The notes: generated by a model not told the origin, from the sequence alone. DNA of 64,000 nucleotides from Mucilaginibacter gilvus (GCF_004054195.1 NZ_SBIW01000008.1:372001-436000), one strand, 5' to 3'; shown: positions 33,524 to 43,318, counted from the stretch's first letter. Translations and numbers: made by a program.

Positions 33524-34900
33524 ATGAAGAACAACCTAAAAATATGGATCCTGGCCGGGGTAACCGTCTTTGGCATACAAGCGGCATCGGCACAAACAAA
33601 AGCGGGCTATACCAGCCTGTTTGATGGTAAAACCTTAAAAGGCTGGAAAAAACTGGCCGGCAACGCGGAATACAGCGCTGCCAATGGCGTAATTACGGGC
33701 ACGGCGGTGCTCAATAGCGGCAATACTTTTTTGGTGACTGAAAAAGAATACCGCGATTTTGTATTGGAACTTGATGTGATGACCGAGAGCAACCTCACCA
33801 ACTCGGGCGTACAACTGCGCAGCCATTATAACCTGGCAGGCCACGAAGGCAAAGGCCTGGTTTACGGCAAGCAATGCGAAGTAGACCCCAGCGAACGCAG
33901 CTGGACAGGCGGCATTTACGACGAGGGTCGCCGCGATTGGCTGTACCCAATGGAACTGAACGCCAAGGCAAAAATAAACTGGAAACCGGGCGTATACAAC
34001 CACATTAAAGTGGAGTGCATTGGCAACGCCACCAAAACCTGGATAAACGGCACCGCTACCGCTTACGTAGTAGATACCGTTGATGCAAAAGGTTTTATTG
34101 GTTTGCAGGTGCATGCCATCAGCGATGCCGGGCAGGCTGGCAAAAAGATTTTTTTTAAGAACATCAGGATAAAAACCACCAATCTGAAACCACAGCCTTT
34201 TGCCAAAGATGTATACGTAGTTAATTTGGTGCCGAACGTATTGTCTGCTTACGAAAAGCAGGAGGGCTGGAAACTGCTTTTCGATGGTAAAAGCAGTGCC
34301 GGGTGGCGCAGCGCAAGCAGCATGACCTTCCCGGCAAAGGGCTGGAAGGTAACGGACGGCATGATCTCGGTAATAGGCTCGGCCGGCGGCGAGGCTGCCA
34401 ACGGCGGTGATATTATTACTACCGACCAGTATAAAGCGTTTGATATGTCGTTTGAGTTTAGGATGTCTACAGGTGCTAACAGCGGCGTAAAATATTTTGT
34501 TACGCTGAGCGAAAAAACAACCGGCTCGGCTATTGGGTTGGAATACCAGGTGCTGGATGATGCCGTACACCCGGATGCTAAACTTGGCCGCGATGGCGAC
34601 CGTACCTTATCTTCGCTTTACGATTTGATCCCGGCTAAAAAACAAACCCGTTTTGTACACCCCATTGGTGCATGGAACACCGGCCGCATCATCGTGTATC
34701 CCAACAACCATGTAGAGCATTATCTCAACGGTGTTAAAGTGCTGGAGTATGACCGTGGCTCGCAAGCCTACCGCGACCTGGTAGCCATCAGCAAATACAA
34801 AGTATGGAAAGGTTTCGGCGAAGCTCCCCAAGGCCACTTGCTACTGCAGGACCATGGTTTTGATGTGAATTACAGGAGTATTAAGATAAAGGAGTTGTAG
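33524..34900 (+). CDS. Secreted protein with two DUF1080 (3-keto-disaccharide hydrolase) domains
   Basis: 458 residues with a signal peptide (ending ASAQ). Two copies of the concanavalin-like DUF1080 fold: the first begins YTSLFDGKTLKGW near residue 28, the second WKLLFDGKSSAGW near 248; each contains a TNSGVQLR / ANSGVKYFV-type core strand. The family was shown to act on 3-keto-glycosides. The first domain keeps the ydeGRRDWLYP segment, the second lacks it, so one may be catalytic and the other binding. Probably co-operates with the Gfo/Idh protein upstream. Confidence 0.85.
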   Translation: MKNNLKIWILAGVTVFGIQAASAQTKAGYTSLFDGKTLKGWKKLAGNAEYSAANGVITGTAVLNSGNTFLVTEKEYRDFVLELDVMTESNLTNSGVQLRSHYNLAGHEGKGLVYGKQCEVDPSERSWTGGIYDEGRRDWLYPMELNAKAKINWKPGVYNHIKVECIGNATKTWINGTATAYVVDTVDAKGFIGLQVHAISDAGQAGKKIFFKNIRIKTTNLKPQPFAKDVYVVNLVPNVLSAYEKQEGWKLLFDGKSSAGWRSASSMTFPAKGWKVTDGMISVIGSAGGEAANGGDIITTDQYKAFDMSFEFRMSTGANSGVKYFVTLSEKTTGSAIGLEYQVLDDAVHPDAKLGRDGDRTLSSLYDLIPAKKQTRFVHPIGAWNTGRIIVYPNNHVEHYLNGVKVLEYDRGSQAYRDLVAISKYKVWKGFGEAPQGHLLLQDHGFDVNYRSIKIKEL

Positions 34901-34973
34901 AAGAGAATTGATTTCGGATTTCGGACGTTCGATTTCGGATTTAAAAAGTTCAAAAACTGAGTGGATTTTTAAA

Positions 34974-35083
34974 CACAGAGGCCACAGAGAAAAAGAGATT
35001 TTTTACTGTGGCTTTTTTACTGTGGCTTTATTCCATTAAAACCTCTGTGCTCCTAAGTGTGTTTCTCTCCGCGTACTCTGTGG
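34974..35083. repeat. Inverted-repeat element with CACAGAGG / CCACAGAG arms in a 376-bp gap
   Basis: CACAGAGG (34974-34981) matches CCTCTGTG (35042-35049) and CCACAGAG (34982-34989) matches CTCTGTGG (35076-35083). Between them is a tandem 14-mer (TTTACTGTGGC twice). Just before it, after the stop codon, is a degenerate TTTCGGATTTCGGA repeat. No gene is seen from 34901 to 35276. Confidence 0.55.
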
Positions 35084-35276
35084 TAAAATAATACAGCCAT
35101 ATAACCGAACACCCACCGTCCGAATACGAACAACCGTTCACTTTTAAATCTTTATAATTATTTGATTGTCAAATAATTATAAAATTGGCATACATCTTAT
35201 ACATTGATGCTATAGCAAGCTTGCTTGGTATCATTACAATCAGCGTTGTCAAGAGAATCATTAAAATCAGCGGTCC

Positions 35277-37658
35277 ATGATCAAAAATTATTTAAAAATA
35301 GCCTGGCGCAACCTTATCAAAAATAAGGTGCATTCCTTTATCAATATAGCCGGGCTTTCGGTTGGTATGGCGGTGGCCATGCTCATCGGCCTTTGGATGT
35401 GGGACGAGCTTTCCTTTGATAAGGTACATCAAAATTATAGCAGCATTGCGCAGGTAAAACAAAACGTTACCAATAACGGCGAGGTGCAAACCTGGGATGG
35501 GCTGCCATACCCACTGGCCGGCGCTTTACGCAAAAACTACGGCGGCGATTTTAAATACGTGGTTATGGCCGCCGGCTGGGGCGACCATCTGCTGGTCCTC
35601 GATAATAAAAAGATAAACCGCTTTGGTATTTTTATGGAGCCCCAGGGGCCCGATATGTTTACGCTGGATATGCTGAAAGGCAGCCGCAACGCGCTGGCCG
35701 ATCAATCGTCTATCATCATCTCTGCGGCAACTGCCAAAGCTTATTTTGGCGATGCCGACCCGATGGGGCAAACGCTGAAAATTGATAACCAGATCAACGC
35801 GAAAGTGGCCGGTGTTTACCGGGACCTGCCGCAAAATTCCACCTTGGCCAATGTGGGCTTTATTGCGCCATGGCAAATGATGTATGTTGCCAACGATATG
35901 AAATCGATGACGGAACCGTGGCGGCCAAATTTCTGCACCGTATGGGTGCAAATGGCAGATAACGCCAGCATGACCTCCGCATCCCTGAAAATAAAAGACG
36001 AAAAACTGCGCAACGTGAGCGCTACACTGGCCAAAAAGAAGCCGGCGCTGTTTTTACAGCCCATGAGTCAGCTGCATTTATATGATGAGTTTAAAGACGG
36101 TAAAAACACCGGTGGCCGCATCCAGTATGTTTGGATGTTTGGCATCATCGGCGTTTTTGTGCTGCTGCTGGCCTGTATCAATTTTATGAATTTGAGTACC
36201 GCCCGTTCAGAAAAACGGGCTAAAGAGGTTGGCATCCGCAAGGCCATAGGCTCATTGCGCGGGCAGCTTATTTACCAGTTTTTCAGCGAATCGCTGCTTT
36301 GCGTGGCGCTGGCATTTTTAGTGGCGTTGCTGTTTGTACAGTTGAGTTTGCCTTTCTTCAACGAAGTGGCCGATAAAAAAATGAGCATCCTTTGGACCAC
36401 GCCGGTATTCTGGTTACTCACCATTGGCTTTAGCCTGCTTACCGATTTAATTGCCGGTAGTTATCCTGCGTTCTACCTGTCATCCTTCCAACCGGTAAAG
36501 GTGCTGAAGGGAACGTTCCGGGTGGGGCGTTTTGCGGCTATCCCGCGGAAGGTTTTGGTGGTGGTGCAATTCGCGGTATCGGTAGTACTCATCATTGGCA
36601 CTATCGTAGTTTTCCGCCAGATCGAATTTGCCAAGGATCGCCCCGTAGGCTATACCCGCGATGGTTTAGTGGCTGTACAGATAGGCGGGGATGCCATTCA
36701 TAAAAGCTTCGCCTCTGTAAAAGATGAGTTGATGAAAACCGGCACCGTGGTATCCCTGGCCGAAGGCGATGTGGCACCTACCGGCATGGCAGGCAGTACC
36801 AGCGCCATCGAGTGGAAAGAGAAAGACCCAAACCTAAGTGTAGATTTCCAGCAGGCGGGCGTATCCGCAGGCTACGGCGAAACCGTGGGCTGGCAATTTA
36901 AAGGCGGCAGGGATTTTTCCAATGCCTACCCGTCAGATTCGCTGGCCGTGGTCATCAACGAGGCCGCTGCCAAATTTATGGGGATGAAGAACCCTACCGA
37001 TGAAAGCATTACTTTTTATGGCAACACCTTTAAAATCATCGGGCTGATCAAAGATATTGTGGTTAACTCGCCCTACGCTCCTGTAAAACCGGGCGTGTTC
37101 TTCCTAAACAAAGGGGCAGGCAGCACGGTTGTACTTAAAATAAACCCTAAAATAAGCGCCGGTACCGCGGTAGAAAAAATCGAGGCCGTGTTTAAACAGT
37201 TCAACCCCGAGCAGCCTTTTCAGTATAGTTTTGTAGATGAGGTTTACGCCCGCAAATTCGGCAACGAACAGCGCGTAGGTAAACTGGCTGCGTTTTTTGC
37301 CAGTCTGGCCATCTTTATCAGCTGCCTTGGCTTATTCGGTATGGCATCTTTTATGGCCGAGCAGCGCGTAAAGGAGATTGGCGTGCGTAAAGTATTGGGC
37401 GCATCCATATTTAACCTGTGGCGATTGCTTTCTACCGATTTTATTATATTGGTAACCGTATCGCTATTGATTGCCGCGCCAATTGCCTGGTACCTGATGA
37501 GCAACTGGCTGCAAAATTTTGAATACCGCTCCGGTATTTCGATCTGGACATTCATCATAACAGGCGTGGGTGCCATCACCATCACGCTGTTAACCGTAAG
37601 CATCCAAACCATTAAAGCAGCTTTGATGAACCCGGTGAAGAGTTTGAAGAGTGAATAA
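35277..37658 (+). CDS. FtsX/MacB-type ABC transporter permease (first of a tandem pair)
   Basis: 793 residues. One N-terminal helix (about 20-42), a MacB-type periplasmic domain, three helices in the first FtsX region (about 280-400, containing LSTARSEKRAKEVGIRKAIG), a second periplasmic domain, and a second FtsX region at the C-terminus (EQRVKEIGVRKVLGAS, then three helices). Such proteins are the two-fold FtsX architecture used in lipoprotein or peptide export or mechanotransmission. No ATPase gene adjoins; it must use one encoded elsewhere. Closely related to the next gene. Confidence 0.88.
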   Translation: MIKNYLKIAWRNLIKNKVHSFINIAGLSVGMAVAMLIGLWMWDELSFDKVHQNYSSIAQVKQNVTNNGEVQTWDGLPYPLAGALRKNYGGDFKYVVMAAGWGDHLLVLDNKKINRFGIFMEPQGPDMFTLDMLKGSRNALADQSSIIISAATAKAYFGDADPMGQTLKIDNQINAKVAGVYRDLPQNSTLANVGFIAPWQMMYVANDMKSMTEPWRPNFCTVWVQMADNASMTSASLKIKDEKLRNVSATLAKKKPALFLQPMSQLHLYDEFKDGKNTGGRIQYVWMFGIIGVFVLLLACINFMNLSTARSEKRAKEVGIRKAIGSLRGQLIYQFFSESLLCVALAFLVALLFVQLSLPFFNEVADKKMSILWTTPVFWLLTIGFSLLTDLIAGSYPAFYLSSFQPVKVLKGTFRVGRFAAIPRKVLVVVQFAVSVVLIIGTIVVFRQIEFAKDRPVGYTRDGLVAVQIGGDAIHKSFASVKDELMKTGTVVSLAEGDVAPTGMAGSTSAIEWKEKDPNLSVDFQQAGVSAGYGETVGWQFKGGRDFSNAYPSDSLAVVINEAAAKFMGMKNPTDESITFYGNTFKIIGLIKDIVVNSPYAPVKPGVFFLNKGAGSTVVLKINPKISAGTAVEKIEAVFKQFNPEQPFQYSFVDEVYARKFGNEQRVGKLAAFFASLAIFISCLGLFGMASFMAEQRVKEIGVRKVLGASIFNLWRLLSTDFIILVTVSLLIAAPIAWYLMSNWLQNFEYRSGISIWTFIITGVGAITITLLTVSIQTIKAALMNPVKSLKSE

Positions 37659-37792
37659 GTGAGTGGTGAGTAAAGAGTGGTGAGTAGTTTTATCTTGAAT
37701 TTCGAATTTTAGATAAAACAAAACGATAAGCGACAGAATCAAAACTAATATAATCTGTGAAATCAATCTTAAAATCGGTGTAATATATCAGC

Positions 37793-40189
37793 ATGATAAA
37801 GAATTATTTAAAAGTTGCCAGGCGCAACCTCATCAAAAATAAAATGCATACGTTCATTAACGTTTCGGGCTTGTCCGTTGGGATGGCTGTGGCGATGCTT
37901 ATTGGGCTATGGATATGGGACGAATTATCGTACGACCACTCTTTTGATAATCACGATAAGATAGTTCGCGTAATGCAGTCTCAAACGTTCAACGGTAAAA
38001 TAAGCAGTCAGATCGCGATGCCTATCCCCCTGGGTACTGTACTGCGGAGCGACTACAAAAGCGATTTTAAATATGTGGTGCTCTCCAGCTGGAATTACGA
38101 CCATATACTGGCTGTTGGCGATAAAAAGATAAACCAGCAGGGCAGTTTTATGCAGGCCGAAGCACCGGATATGCTCACGCTTAACATGCTAAAAGGTACG
38201 CACGCCGCTTTAAAGGATCAATCATCTATCATGTTATCTGCAAAAGTGGCCAAAGCCTTGTTTGGCGATGTAGACCCCATGGATAAAACAATTAAGCTGG
38301 ATAACAAGGTGTTGGTGAAAGTTACCGGTGTGTATGAGGATATCCCTCATAACACCAGTTTTAGCGAGGTGAATTTTATTTTACCATGGGACCTTTACCC
38401 CAGCAGCCAGCCGTGGGTAAAGCGGTCAGCCACGCAATGGGGCAACAACTCCTTCCAGATATTCGCGCAGCTGAATCCGAAGGCGGATCTTGCAAAAGTT
38501 AGTGCAAGCATCCTGGACCTGAAAAAGAAGAATATTGCCGCCCAGGGCGATAAAGTTGGCGCATCGTTTAATCCCCTGGTGTTTTTGCACCCAATGAACA
38601 AATGGCGTTTATACGGCGAATTTAAAGACGGCATCAACACCGGCGGCGCGGTACAATGGGTGTGGTTATTTGGCATCATTGGTATATTTGTGCTGCTGCT
38701 TGCCTGTATCAACTTCATGAATTTGAGTACAGCACGATCTGAGAAGCGGGCGAAGGAAGTGGGCATCCGCAAGGCGGTTGGGTCGGTACGGGGGCAACTT
38801 ATCGCGCAGTTCTTCAGCGAATCGTTATTAGTAGTGGCTTTCGCTTTTGTGTTTTGCATAGTTTTAGTATTGGTAACTTTACCCTGGTTTAACCAGGTGG
38901 CCGGTAAAACCATGCACGTGCTTTGGGCAAACCCTGTTTTTTGGCTCATGGGCGTAGGCTTCAGCATGCTTACAGGTGCAGTAGCCGGCAGCTACCCGGC
39001 GTTCTACCTCTCATCGTTCGAGCCGGTGAAGGTGTTAAAAGGCACTTTTAAGGCGGGCCGTTATGCTGCTTTGCCACGTAAAATATTAGTAGTGTTCCAG
39101 TTCTTTTTTTCGGCCACGCTTATTATAGGCACAATTATCGTTTTCAGGCAGGTGCAATTCACCAAAAACAGGCCGATAGGTTACGAGCGTACCGGGCTGG
39201 TGCAGCTGAGCATGAAAACAGACGATATCCACAAAAATTTTACAGCCGTACGTACCGACCTGATGCAAAACGGCGCAATATTGGAAATGGCCGAATCTGG
39301 CAGCCCGCTAACGGATGTATATTCTAATAACAGCGGCTACACCTGGAAAGATAAAGCGCCGGATCTGCAGGACGATTTCGCCTATATACCGGTTACCCCC
39401 GAATTTGGTAAAACCGCAGGCTGGAAACTGATAGAGGGCCGCGATTTTTCGAGGGATATCCTGACGGATTCCTCTGCGATGATCCTGAACGAAGCATCAG
39501 TAAAATTCATGAATTTGAAGCACCCGGTTGGCGAGATTGTAAAAAGCGGCGATTATAAATATAACGTGATAGGCGTGGTGAAAGATATGGTTATGTCATC
39601 GCCATACGAGCCGGTAAAAACCACCCTTTTTGTACGCAAGACAGATGGAGGCGATATGGTAGATATCCGCCTGAATCCCAAATTAAGCACCCATGATGCT
39701 TTGACCAAAGTGGAAGCTACCTTTAAACAATACGACCCGGGCAGTCCCTTCGATTATAAATTTACCGACGACGAGTATGCACGTAAATTCGCAACAGAAG
39801 AGCGTGTAGGCAAACTGGCAGGCTTTTTTACCTTGCTGGCTATCTTTATCAGCTGTATGGGGTTATTCGGAATGGCGTCGTTTATGGCCGAACAGCGCAC
39901 CAAAGAAATTGGTGTGCGCAAAGTACTGGGCGCATCGGTATTCAGCTTATGGCAACTGATGTCTAAAGATTTTATCGCGCTGGTATGTATCGCGCTAATG
40001 TTCGCAATCCCGGTGGCCTATTACTTTATGGGCGGCTGGTTGCAGGATTATAAGTACCACGCCGAACTCTCCTGGTGGATATTTGGCGTGACAGCCTTAG
40101 GTGCTATAGGTATCACCATGCTAACGGTAAGCTACCAAAGTATTAAAGCTGCGTTAAGTAACCCGGTGAGGAGTTTGCGTTCGGAGTAA
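37793..40189 (+). CDS. FtsX/MacB-type ABC transporter permease (second of a tandem pair)
   Basis: 798 residues, same architecture as the preceding protein: N-terminal helix, MacB domain, FtsX region with LSTARSEKRAKEVGIRKAVG, second periplasmic domain, C-terminal FtsX region with EQRTKEIGVRKVLGAS. N-termini of the two are nearly alike (MIKNYLKxAxRNLIKNKxH), whereas the periplasmic domains differ much more, so after duplication they may have diverged in substrate. The 134-bp gap holds a GTGAGTGGTGAGTAAAGAGT-type repeat. Ends 65 bp before a bidirectional hairpin. Confidence 0.88.
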   Translation: MIKNYLKVARRNLIKNKMHTFINVSGLSVGMAVAMLIGLWIWDELSYDHSFDNHDKIVRVMQSQTFNGKISSQIAMPIPLGTVLRSDYKSDFKYVVLSSWNYDHILAVGDKKINQQGSFMQAEAPDMLTLNMLKGTHAALKDQSSIMLSAKVAKALFGDVDPMDKTIKLDNKVLVKVTGVYEDIPHNTSFSEVNFILPWDLYPSSQPWVKRSATQWGNNSFQIFAQLNPKADLAKVSASILDLKKKNIAAQGDKVGASFNPLVFLHPMNKWRLYGEFKDGINTGGAVQWVWLFGIIGIFVLLLACINFMNLSTARSEKRAKEVGIRKAVGSVRGQLIAQFFSESLLVVAFAFVFCIVLVLVTLPWFNQVAGKTMHVLWANPVFWLMGVGFSMLTGAVAGSYPAFYLSSFEPVKVLKGTFKAGRYAALPRKILVVFQFFFSATLIIGTIIVFRQVQFTKNRPIGYERTGLVQLSMKTDDIHKNFTAVRTDLMQNGAILEMAESGSPLTDVYSNNSGYTWKDKAPDLQDDFAYIPVTPEFGKTAGWKLIEGRDFSRDILTDSSAMILNEASVKFMNLKHPVGEIVKSGDYKYNVIGVVKDMVMSSPYEPVKTTLFVRKTDGGDMVDIRLNPKLSTHDALTKVEATFKQYDPGSPFDYKFTDDEYARKFATEERVGKLAGFFTLLAIFISCMGLFGMASFMAEQRTKEIGVRKVLGASVFSLWQLMSKDFIALVCIALMFAIPVAYYFMGGWLQDYKYHAELSWWIFGVTALGAIGITMLTVSYQSIKAALSNPVRSLRSE

Positions 40190-40253
40190 AGGGCTCTCGG
40201 GTCAAGAAACAAGAGTTAAGAAAAATAGACAAGAAGCAGGTCTTTTCAAAATA

Positions 40254-40287
40254 AAAAGGCCCGATGTTGATTGACACCGGGCCTTTT
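40254..40287. terminator. Bidirectional terminator between permease and bacilliredoxin genes
   Basis: AAAAGGCCCG (40254-40263) pairs with CGGGCCTTTT (40278-40287) over a 14-nt loop. T-runs result on both strands. It separates convergent genes. Confidence 0.8.
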
Positions 40288-40359
40288 GTTATCTTTTATC
40301 TTGGCTCTCGATTCTGGCGTAAGCCTTTTGTCTTGTATCTTAGTTCTTAAGATTTGAGT

Positions 40360-40770
40360 TTAGCAATATTCGTCAAATGCACCCATTAGGTTGTCAGCGA
40401 TCATTTGCGCGGGGCGGCCTTCAATCTGATGGCGCTCGATGATGTGCACCAGTTTACCATCTTTAAACAAAGCCATTGATGGAGATGATGGAGGGTAAGG
40501 TAGCATCAGGTTACGGGCAGCGTTTACAGCTTCGGTTTCCATACCTGCAAAAACGGTCACCAGGCGATCCGGATGCTTCGCGTTGGTTGACGCCATACGT
40601 GCAGCAGGGCGTGCATTGGCTGCAGCGCAACCGCAAACAGAGTTAACCATTACAAATACAGTGCCTTCGCTTTTTATAGCCTGGTTAACTGCATCTGCAT
40701 CTTTTAATTCTTCAAAACCAACTCGGGTTAATTCTTCCCGCATTGGGGTAACTAAATATTCTGGGTACAT
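40360..40770 (-). CDS. Bacilliredoxin (BrxA/BrxB, YphP/YqiW family)
   Basis: 136 residues, family length. The redox motif Cys46-Gly-Cys48 lies in MVNSVCGCAAANARPA; the end EYC carries a third Cys. Start MYPEYLVTPMREELT is typical. In Firmicutes these remove bacillithiol from proteins; many Bacteroidota make bacillithiol too, so de-bacillithiolation under oxidative or hypochlorite stress is likely. Confidence 0.92.
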   Translation of the reverse strand: MYPEYLVTPMREELTRVGFEELKDADAVNQAIKSEGTVFVMVNSVCGCAAANARPAARMASTNAKHPDRLVTVFAGMETEAVNAARNLMLPYPPSSPSMALFKDGKLVHIIERHQIEGRPAQMIADNLMGAFDEYC

Positions 40771-40801
40771 ATGTATGTTAGCTTAATTCTAAATTTTGAT
40801 A

Positions 40802-40809
40802 CAAAAATA
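40802..40809 (-). promoter_or_regulatory. Candidate -7 element of the bacilliredoxin gene
   Basis: On the minus strand TATTTTTG fits TAnnTTTG and lies about 31 bp before the ATG at 40770. The upstream TTTG elements are at unusual distances, so only the -7 part is supported. Confidence 0.4.
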
Positions 40810-40878
40810 CCAAATCATTTAACAAAAAATATACGTACAAAGAATAAACCCGATTAATTGACGTTCGGGTTATAATAA

Positions 40879-40933
40879 CAGCGTCAACCGCCAATTAAAA
40901 ATAATTTTTATATTGCGTTGTCGGTTTACGCTG
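40879..40933. promoter_or_regulatory. Inverted repeat before the M23 peptidase gene
   Basis: CAGCGTCAACCG (40879-40890) pairs with CGGTTTACGCTG (40922-40933), 12 bp with one mismatch, around an A/T-rich 31-nt interval that could hold a promoter. It may be an operator or a 5' leader structure. Confidence 0.3.
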
Positions 40934-40984
40934 ACCCCTAACTAATTAACTAAAGAAAAAACTTAAAAACAGAACGTTTAGGTA

Positions 40985-41839
40985 ATGGGAATATTTACGC
41001 AAAAAAATCAAAGCCAACCCCGGGTAGTACAGGTAAGAGCAAAGCACTTTAACAGCCTTAAACTGGCCATGGCCGCAGGCTTTATCATTGTAATGGTGTT
41101 AATGACGGCCATTATGAGGCTTAACAGCCAGGTGGCTGAGCAAAGCCACGAAAACACAAGGTTACATTCGCAAATAGCGACTCTACAAAACGAAGTGGAT
41201 AAAACCACCGAGGATGCCTTGCTTGCCAACGCCGAAAAAGATGGTAACCGCAGCCAGGCGGTTGGGTATATAGAAAACATCCAATCCAAATTAAAAAGCA
41301 TTAATAACTACTTAAGCAAGCGTGGGTTGAGAAGCATTGGCTTTAAAACCGTGAACCTGAGTAGCAACAAAGCGAAAAGCGACACTAAAATGTATAGTGA
41401 GTTTAACAGCTACCTGGATAAGTTGGTAAACAATATTGCTTACATGCCTATGGGCTACCCTCGTATAAGTTCGTTCACTTCATTCTTTGGATACCGTGGC
41501 AACCCCTTTGATTTTGGGAACAGCGAGTTTCACCCCGGGCTTGATTTTAAGGGTAATAAGGGCGATGCTGTAAAATGCACTGCCAGCGGCAATGTAATAT
41601 ACGCGGCACGCGCCGGCGGCTATGGCAACTGCGTGCGAATAAAACACCCTAACGGACTGGAGACCTGGTACGGCCACCTCTCTAAAATAAACGTACGCGA
41701 AGGGCAGCGTGTTACCGTGGGCGATGTAATTGGTAAAGTAGGCTCTACAGGCCGCTCAACCGGGCCGCATTTGCATTACGAGATCCGCAAGAACGGGCGC
41801 CCCGTTAATCCAAAACAATATTTGAGTTTGAATATGTAG
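40985..41839 (+). CDS. M23-family (LytM) peptidoglycan endopeptidase, membrane-anchored
   Basis: 284 residues. One N-terminal helix (about 25-44), a coiled-coil stretch (about 45-115: NSQVAEQSHENTRLHSQIA), then a LytM domain with zinc ligands His183 and Asp187 in FHPGLDFKG and the HxH pair His262/His264 in GPHLHYEIR; His231 is the catalytic His in WYGHLSK. All residues for activity are present, so it is a hydrolase and not a degenerate EnvC-like activator. Acts on peptide cross-links in the periplasm. Confidence 0.9.
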   Translation: MGIFTQKNQSQPRVVQVRAKHFNSLKLAMAAGFIIVMVLMTAIMRLNSQVAEQSHENTRLHSQIATLQNEVDKTTEDALLANAEKDGNRSQAVGYIENIQSKLKSINNYLSKRGLRSIGFKTVNLSSNKAKSDTKMYSEFNSYLDKLVNNIAYMPMGYPRISSFTSFFGYRGNPFDFGNSEFHPGLDFKGNKGDAVKCTASGNVIYAARAGGYGNCVRIKHPNGLETWYGHLSKINVREGQRVTVGDVIGKVGSTGRSTGPHLHYEIRKNGRPVNPKQYLSLNM

Positions 41840-41973
41840 CGTGAATAGTGACTGGTTACTTCATGATTAGTCGCCAACGTTAAAACCCATTAAATTAATC
41901 AGTAACGCAAAATCCACGCGATATTTTTTTAAACAATTAGCTAAAAATCAGGTAGTGATGATAACGATACGTT

Positions 41974-42888
41974 ATGAGAAAATTAACCTGGATATTGGCG
42001 ATAATAGTTTTAATGGGCGGGGTCATCATTGGATGCAAAACCAAATTTCCAACCACAACAAATAATTACAAAGCGGTAAGCACCTCGCATGCATTGGCTC
42101 GGGGTAAGGTGCTGGCCTTTAGCATTTGCGCAGGCTGCCATTACGATAGGGCCATTAATAAATTTATCGGCACACAGATACACGATATCCCGGGAATTGC
42201 TGGTAAGGTATACTCCGCCAACCTCACACATTCCGGTTCGCATGGAATTATGGCAAAGTATACTGATGCAGAGGTGAAGTACCTACTAAAAACCGGTGTA
42301 GCTAATGACGGGCGCTTCCTAAACTATATGCTGCGACCCAATATGGCCGACCAGGATATCGACGCGATAATCGCCTTCATCCGTTCTGATGATGCATCTG
42401 TTGCGGCAGCAGATACCGCCGTGGGATTAACGCATTTAACTTTTGTGGGCAAGGCGTTTATGAATATTAAGGCTAAACCGATGCCATACCAGGCCAATGT
42501 GAAGTTACCCGCAATAAGTGATAAAGTGAAGCTGGGTTATTACCTGATAGATAATTTGGGCTGCTTTCACTGCCACTCCAAAAGCCTCACCAAGCTTAAC
42601 TTCCTGTATCCCGACCAAACCAAGGGTTATCTTGCCGGCGGAATCAAACTAAAGGGTAAGGATGAAATGGATATCTATGCATCGAATATTACGCCCGATA
42701 AAAACACAGGCATAGGCGATTATACCAAAGAGCAATTTTTTAACGCCTTGCAAAACGGCCGGGCGCCTGATAGGGTGCTAAGGGCACCAATGCCAAAGTT
42801 TGATAAGTTAACTCATGCGGAGATAGATGCCATGTACGCCTATCTGCAAACCGTACCGCCGCAGTATAAAGTGGTGAAAAAAATATAA
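41974..42888 (+). CDS. Dihaem cytochrome c lipoprotein
   Basis: 304 residues. Lipoprotein leader with Cys21 (GGVIIGC). Two haem-binding motifs: ICAGCH (52-56) and CFHCH (197-201), with distal methionines likely in YMLRPNMA and in LRAPMPKF. Two cytochrome-c domains of about 130 residues, of the kind found in electron-transfer subunits for dehydrogenases. No dehydrogenase gene is next to it, so the partner is unknown. Confidence 0.88.
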   Translation: MRKLTWILAIIVLMGGVIIGCKTKFPTTTNNYKAVSTSHALARGKVLAFSICAGCHYDRAINKFIGTQIHDIPGIAGKVYSANLTHSGSHGIMAKYTDAEVKYLLKTGVANDGRFLNYMLRPNMADQDIDAIIAFIRSDDASVAAADTAVGLTHLTFVGKAFMNIKAKPMPYQANVKLPAISDKVKLGYYLIDNLGCFHCHSKSLTKLNFLYPDQTKGYLAGGIKLKGKDEMDIYASNITPDKNTGIGDYTKEQFFNALQNGRAPDRVLRAPMPKFDKLTHAEIDAMYAYLQTVPPQYKVVKKI

Positions 42889-42966
42889 TTTTAAATGATT
42901 AGTTGATTGATGAATGTTTGCACAGTTTAAACATTAATCGCTCAGTATTTTCTATGCAATAATAAT

Positions 42967-43176
42967 TCAGCTTATAGCGGGCATTTTGTGGTACTGGCCC
43001 TTGCCCGTTCCTAAATCGGCCTTAAAATGTTCGGCGACCACGGGTACTGTAAAATCAGAAACATTCATAGTACAGGGCGCAGCCAGGAGTTTTTCACGGT
43101 TGTTTGTTTTTTGATCAGCGTTCAAGAAGCGCTTCGCTGAGTTCTTTGTTTGGTTTTCTTGCCGGAAAAAGAAAAT
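42967..43176 (-). other. Unassigned open stretch in a 450-bp gap, possible gene remnant
   Basis: Between the cytochrome gene and ahcY the minus strand is open for about 70 codons without a good start (internal ATG at 43068 gives 33 residues, MNVSDFTVPVVAEHFKADLG and on). The composition looks protein-like, but no family is recognised. It may be a decayed gene end. Confidence 0.25.
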
Positions 43177-43310
43177 TTAACAGCCGCAGACTCATATAAC
43201 TAACCACACGCTAATGAAGCATAACAGAACCTCTAATCAATATTAACCCCACCTCAATTGCCCTATGGCAATAAAAACCCGCCTCTTTTCATTACAAAAA
43301 TTATATTCTT

Positions 43311-43318
43311 TATTTTTG
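43311..43318 (+). promoter_or_regulatory. Candidate -7 element of ahcY
   Basis: TATTTTTG fits TAnnTTTG and lies 20 bp before the ATG at 43339. A start at 43258, the longest open frame, would place the promoter inside the gene; this supports the shorter protein. The -33 element is weak. Confidence 0.45.

Noticed and set aside
33635..34570. 311-residue open frame opposite the DUF1080 gene
   Set aside because: Antisense shadow; rich in Tyr/Phe/His with no recognisable domain, while the plus strand encodes two clear DUF1080 domains.
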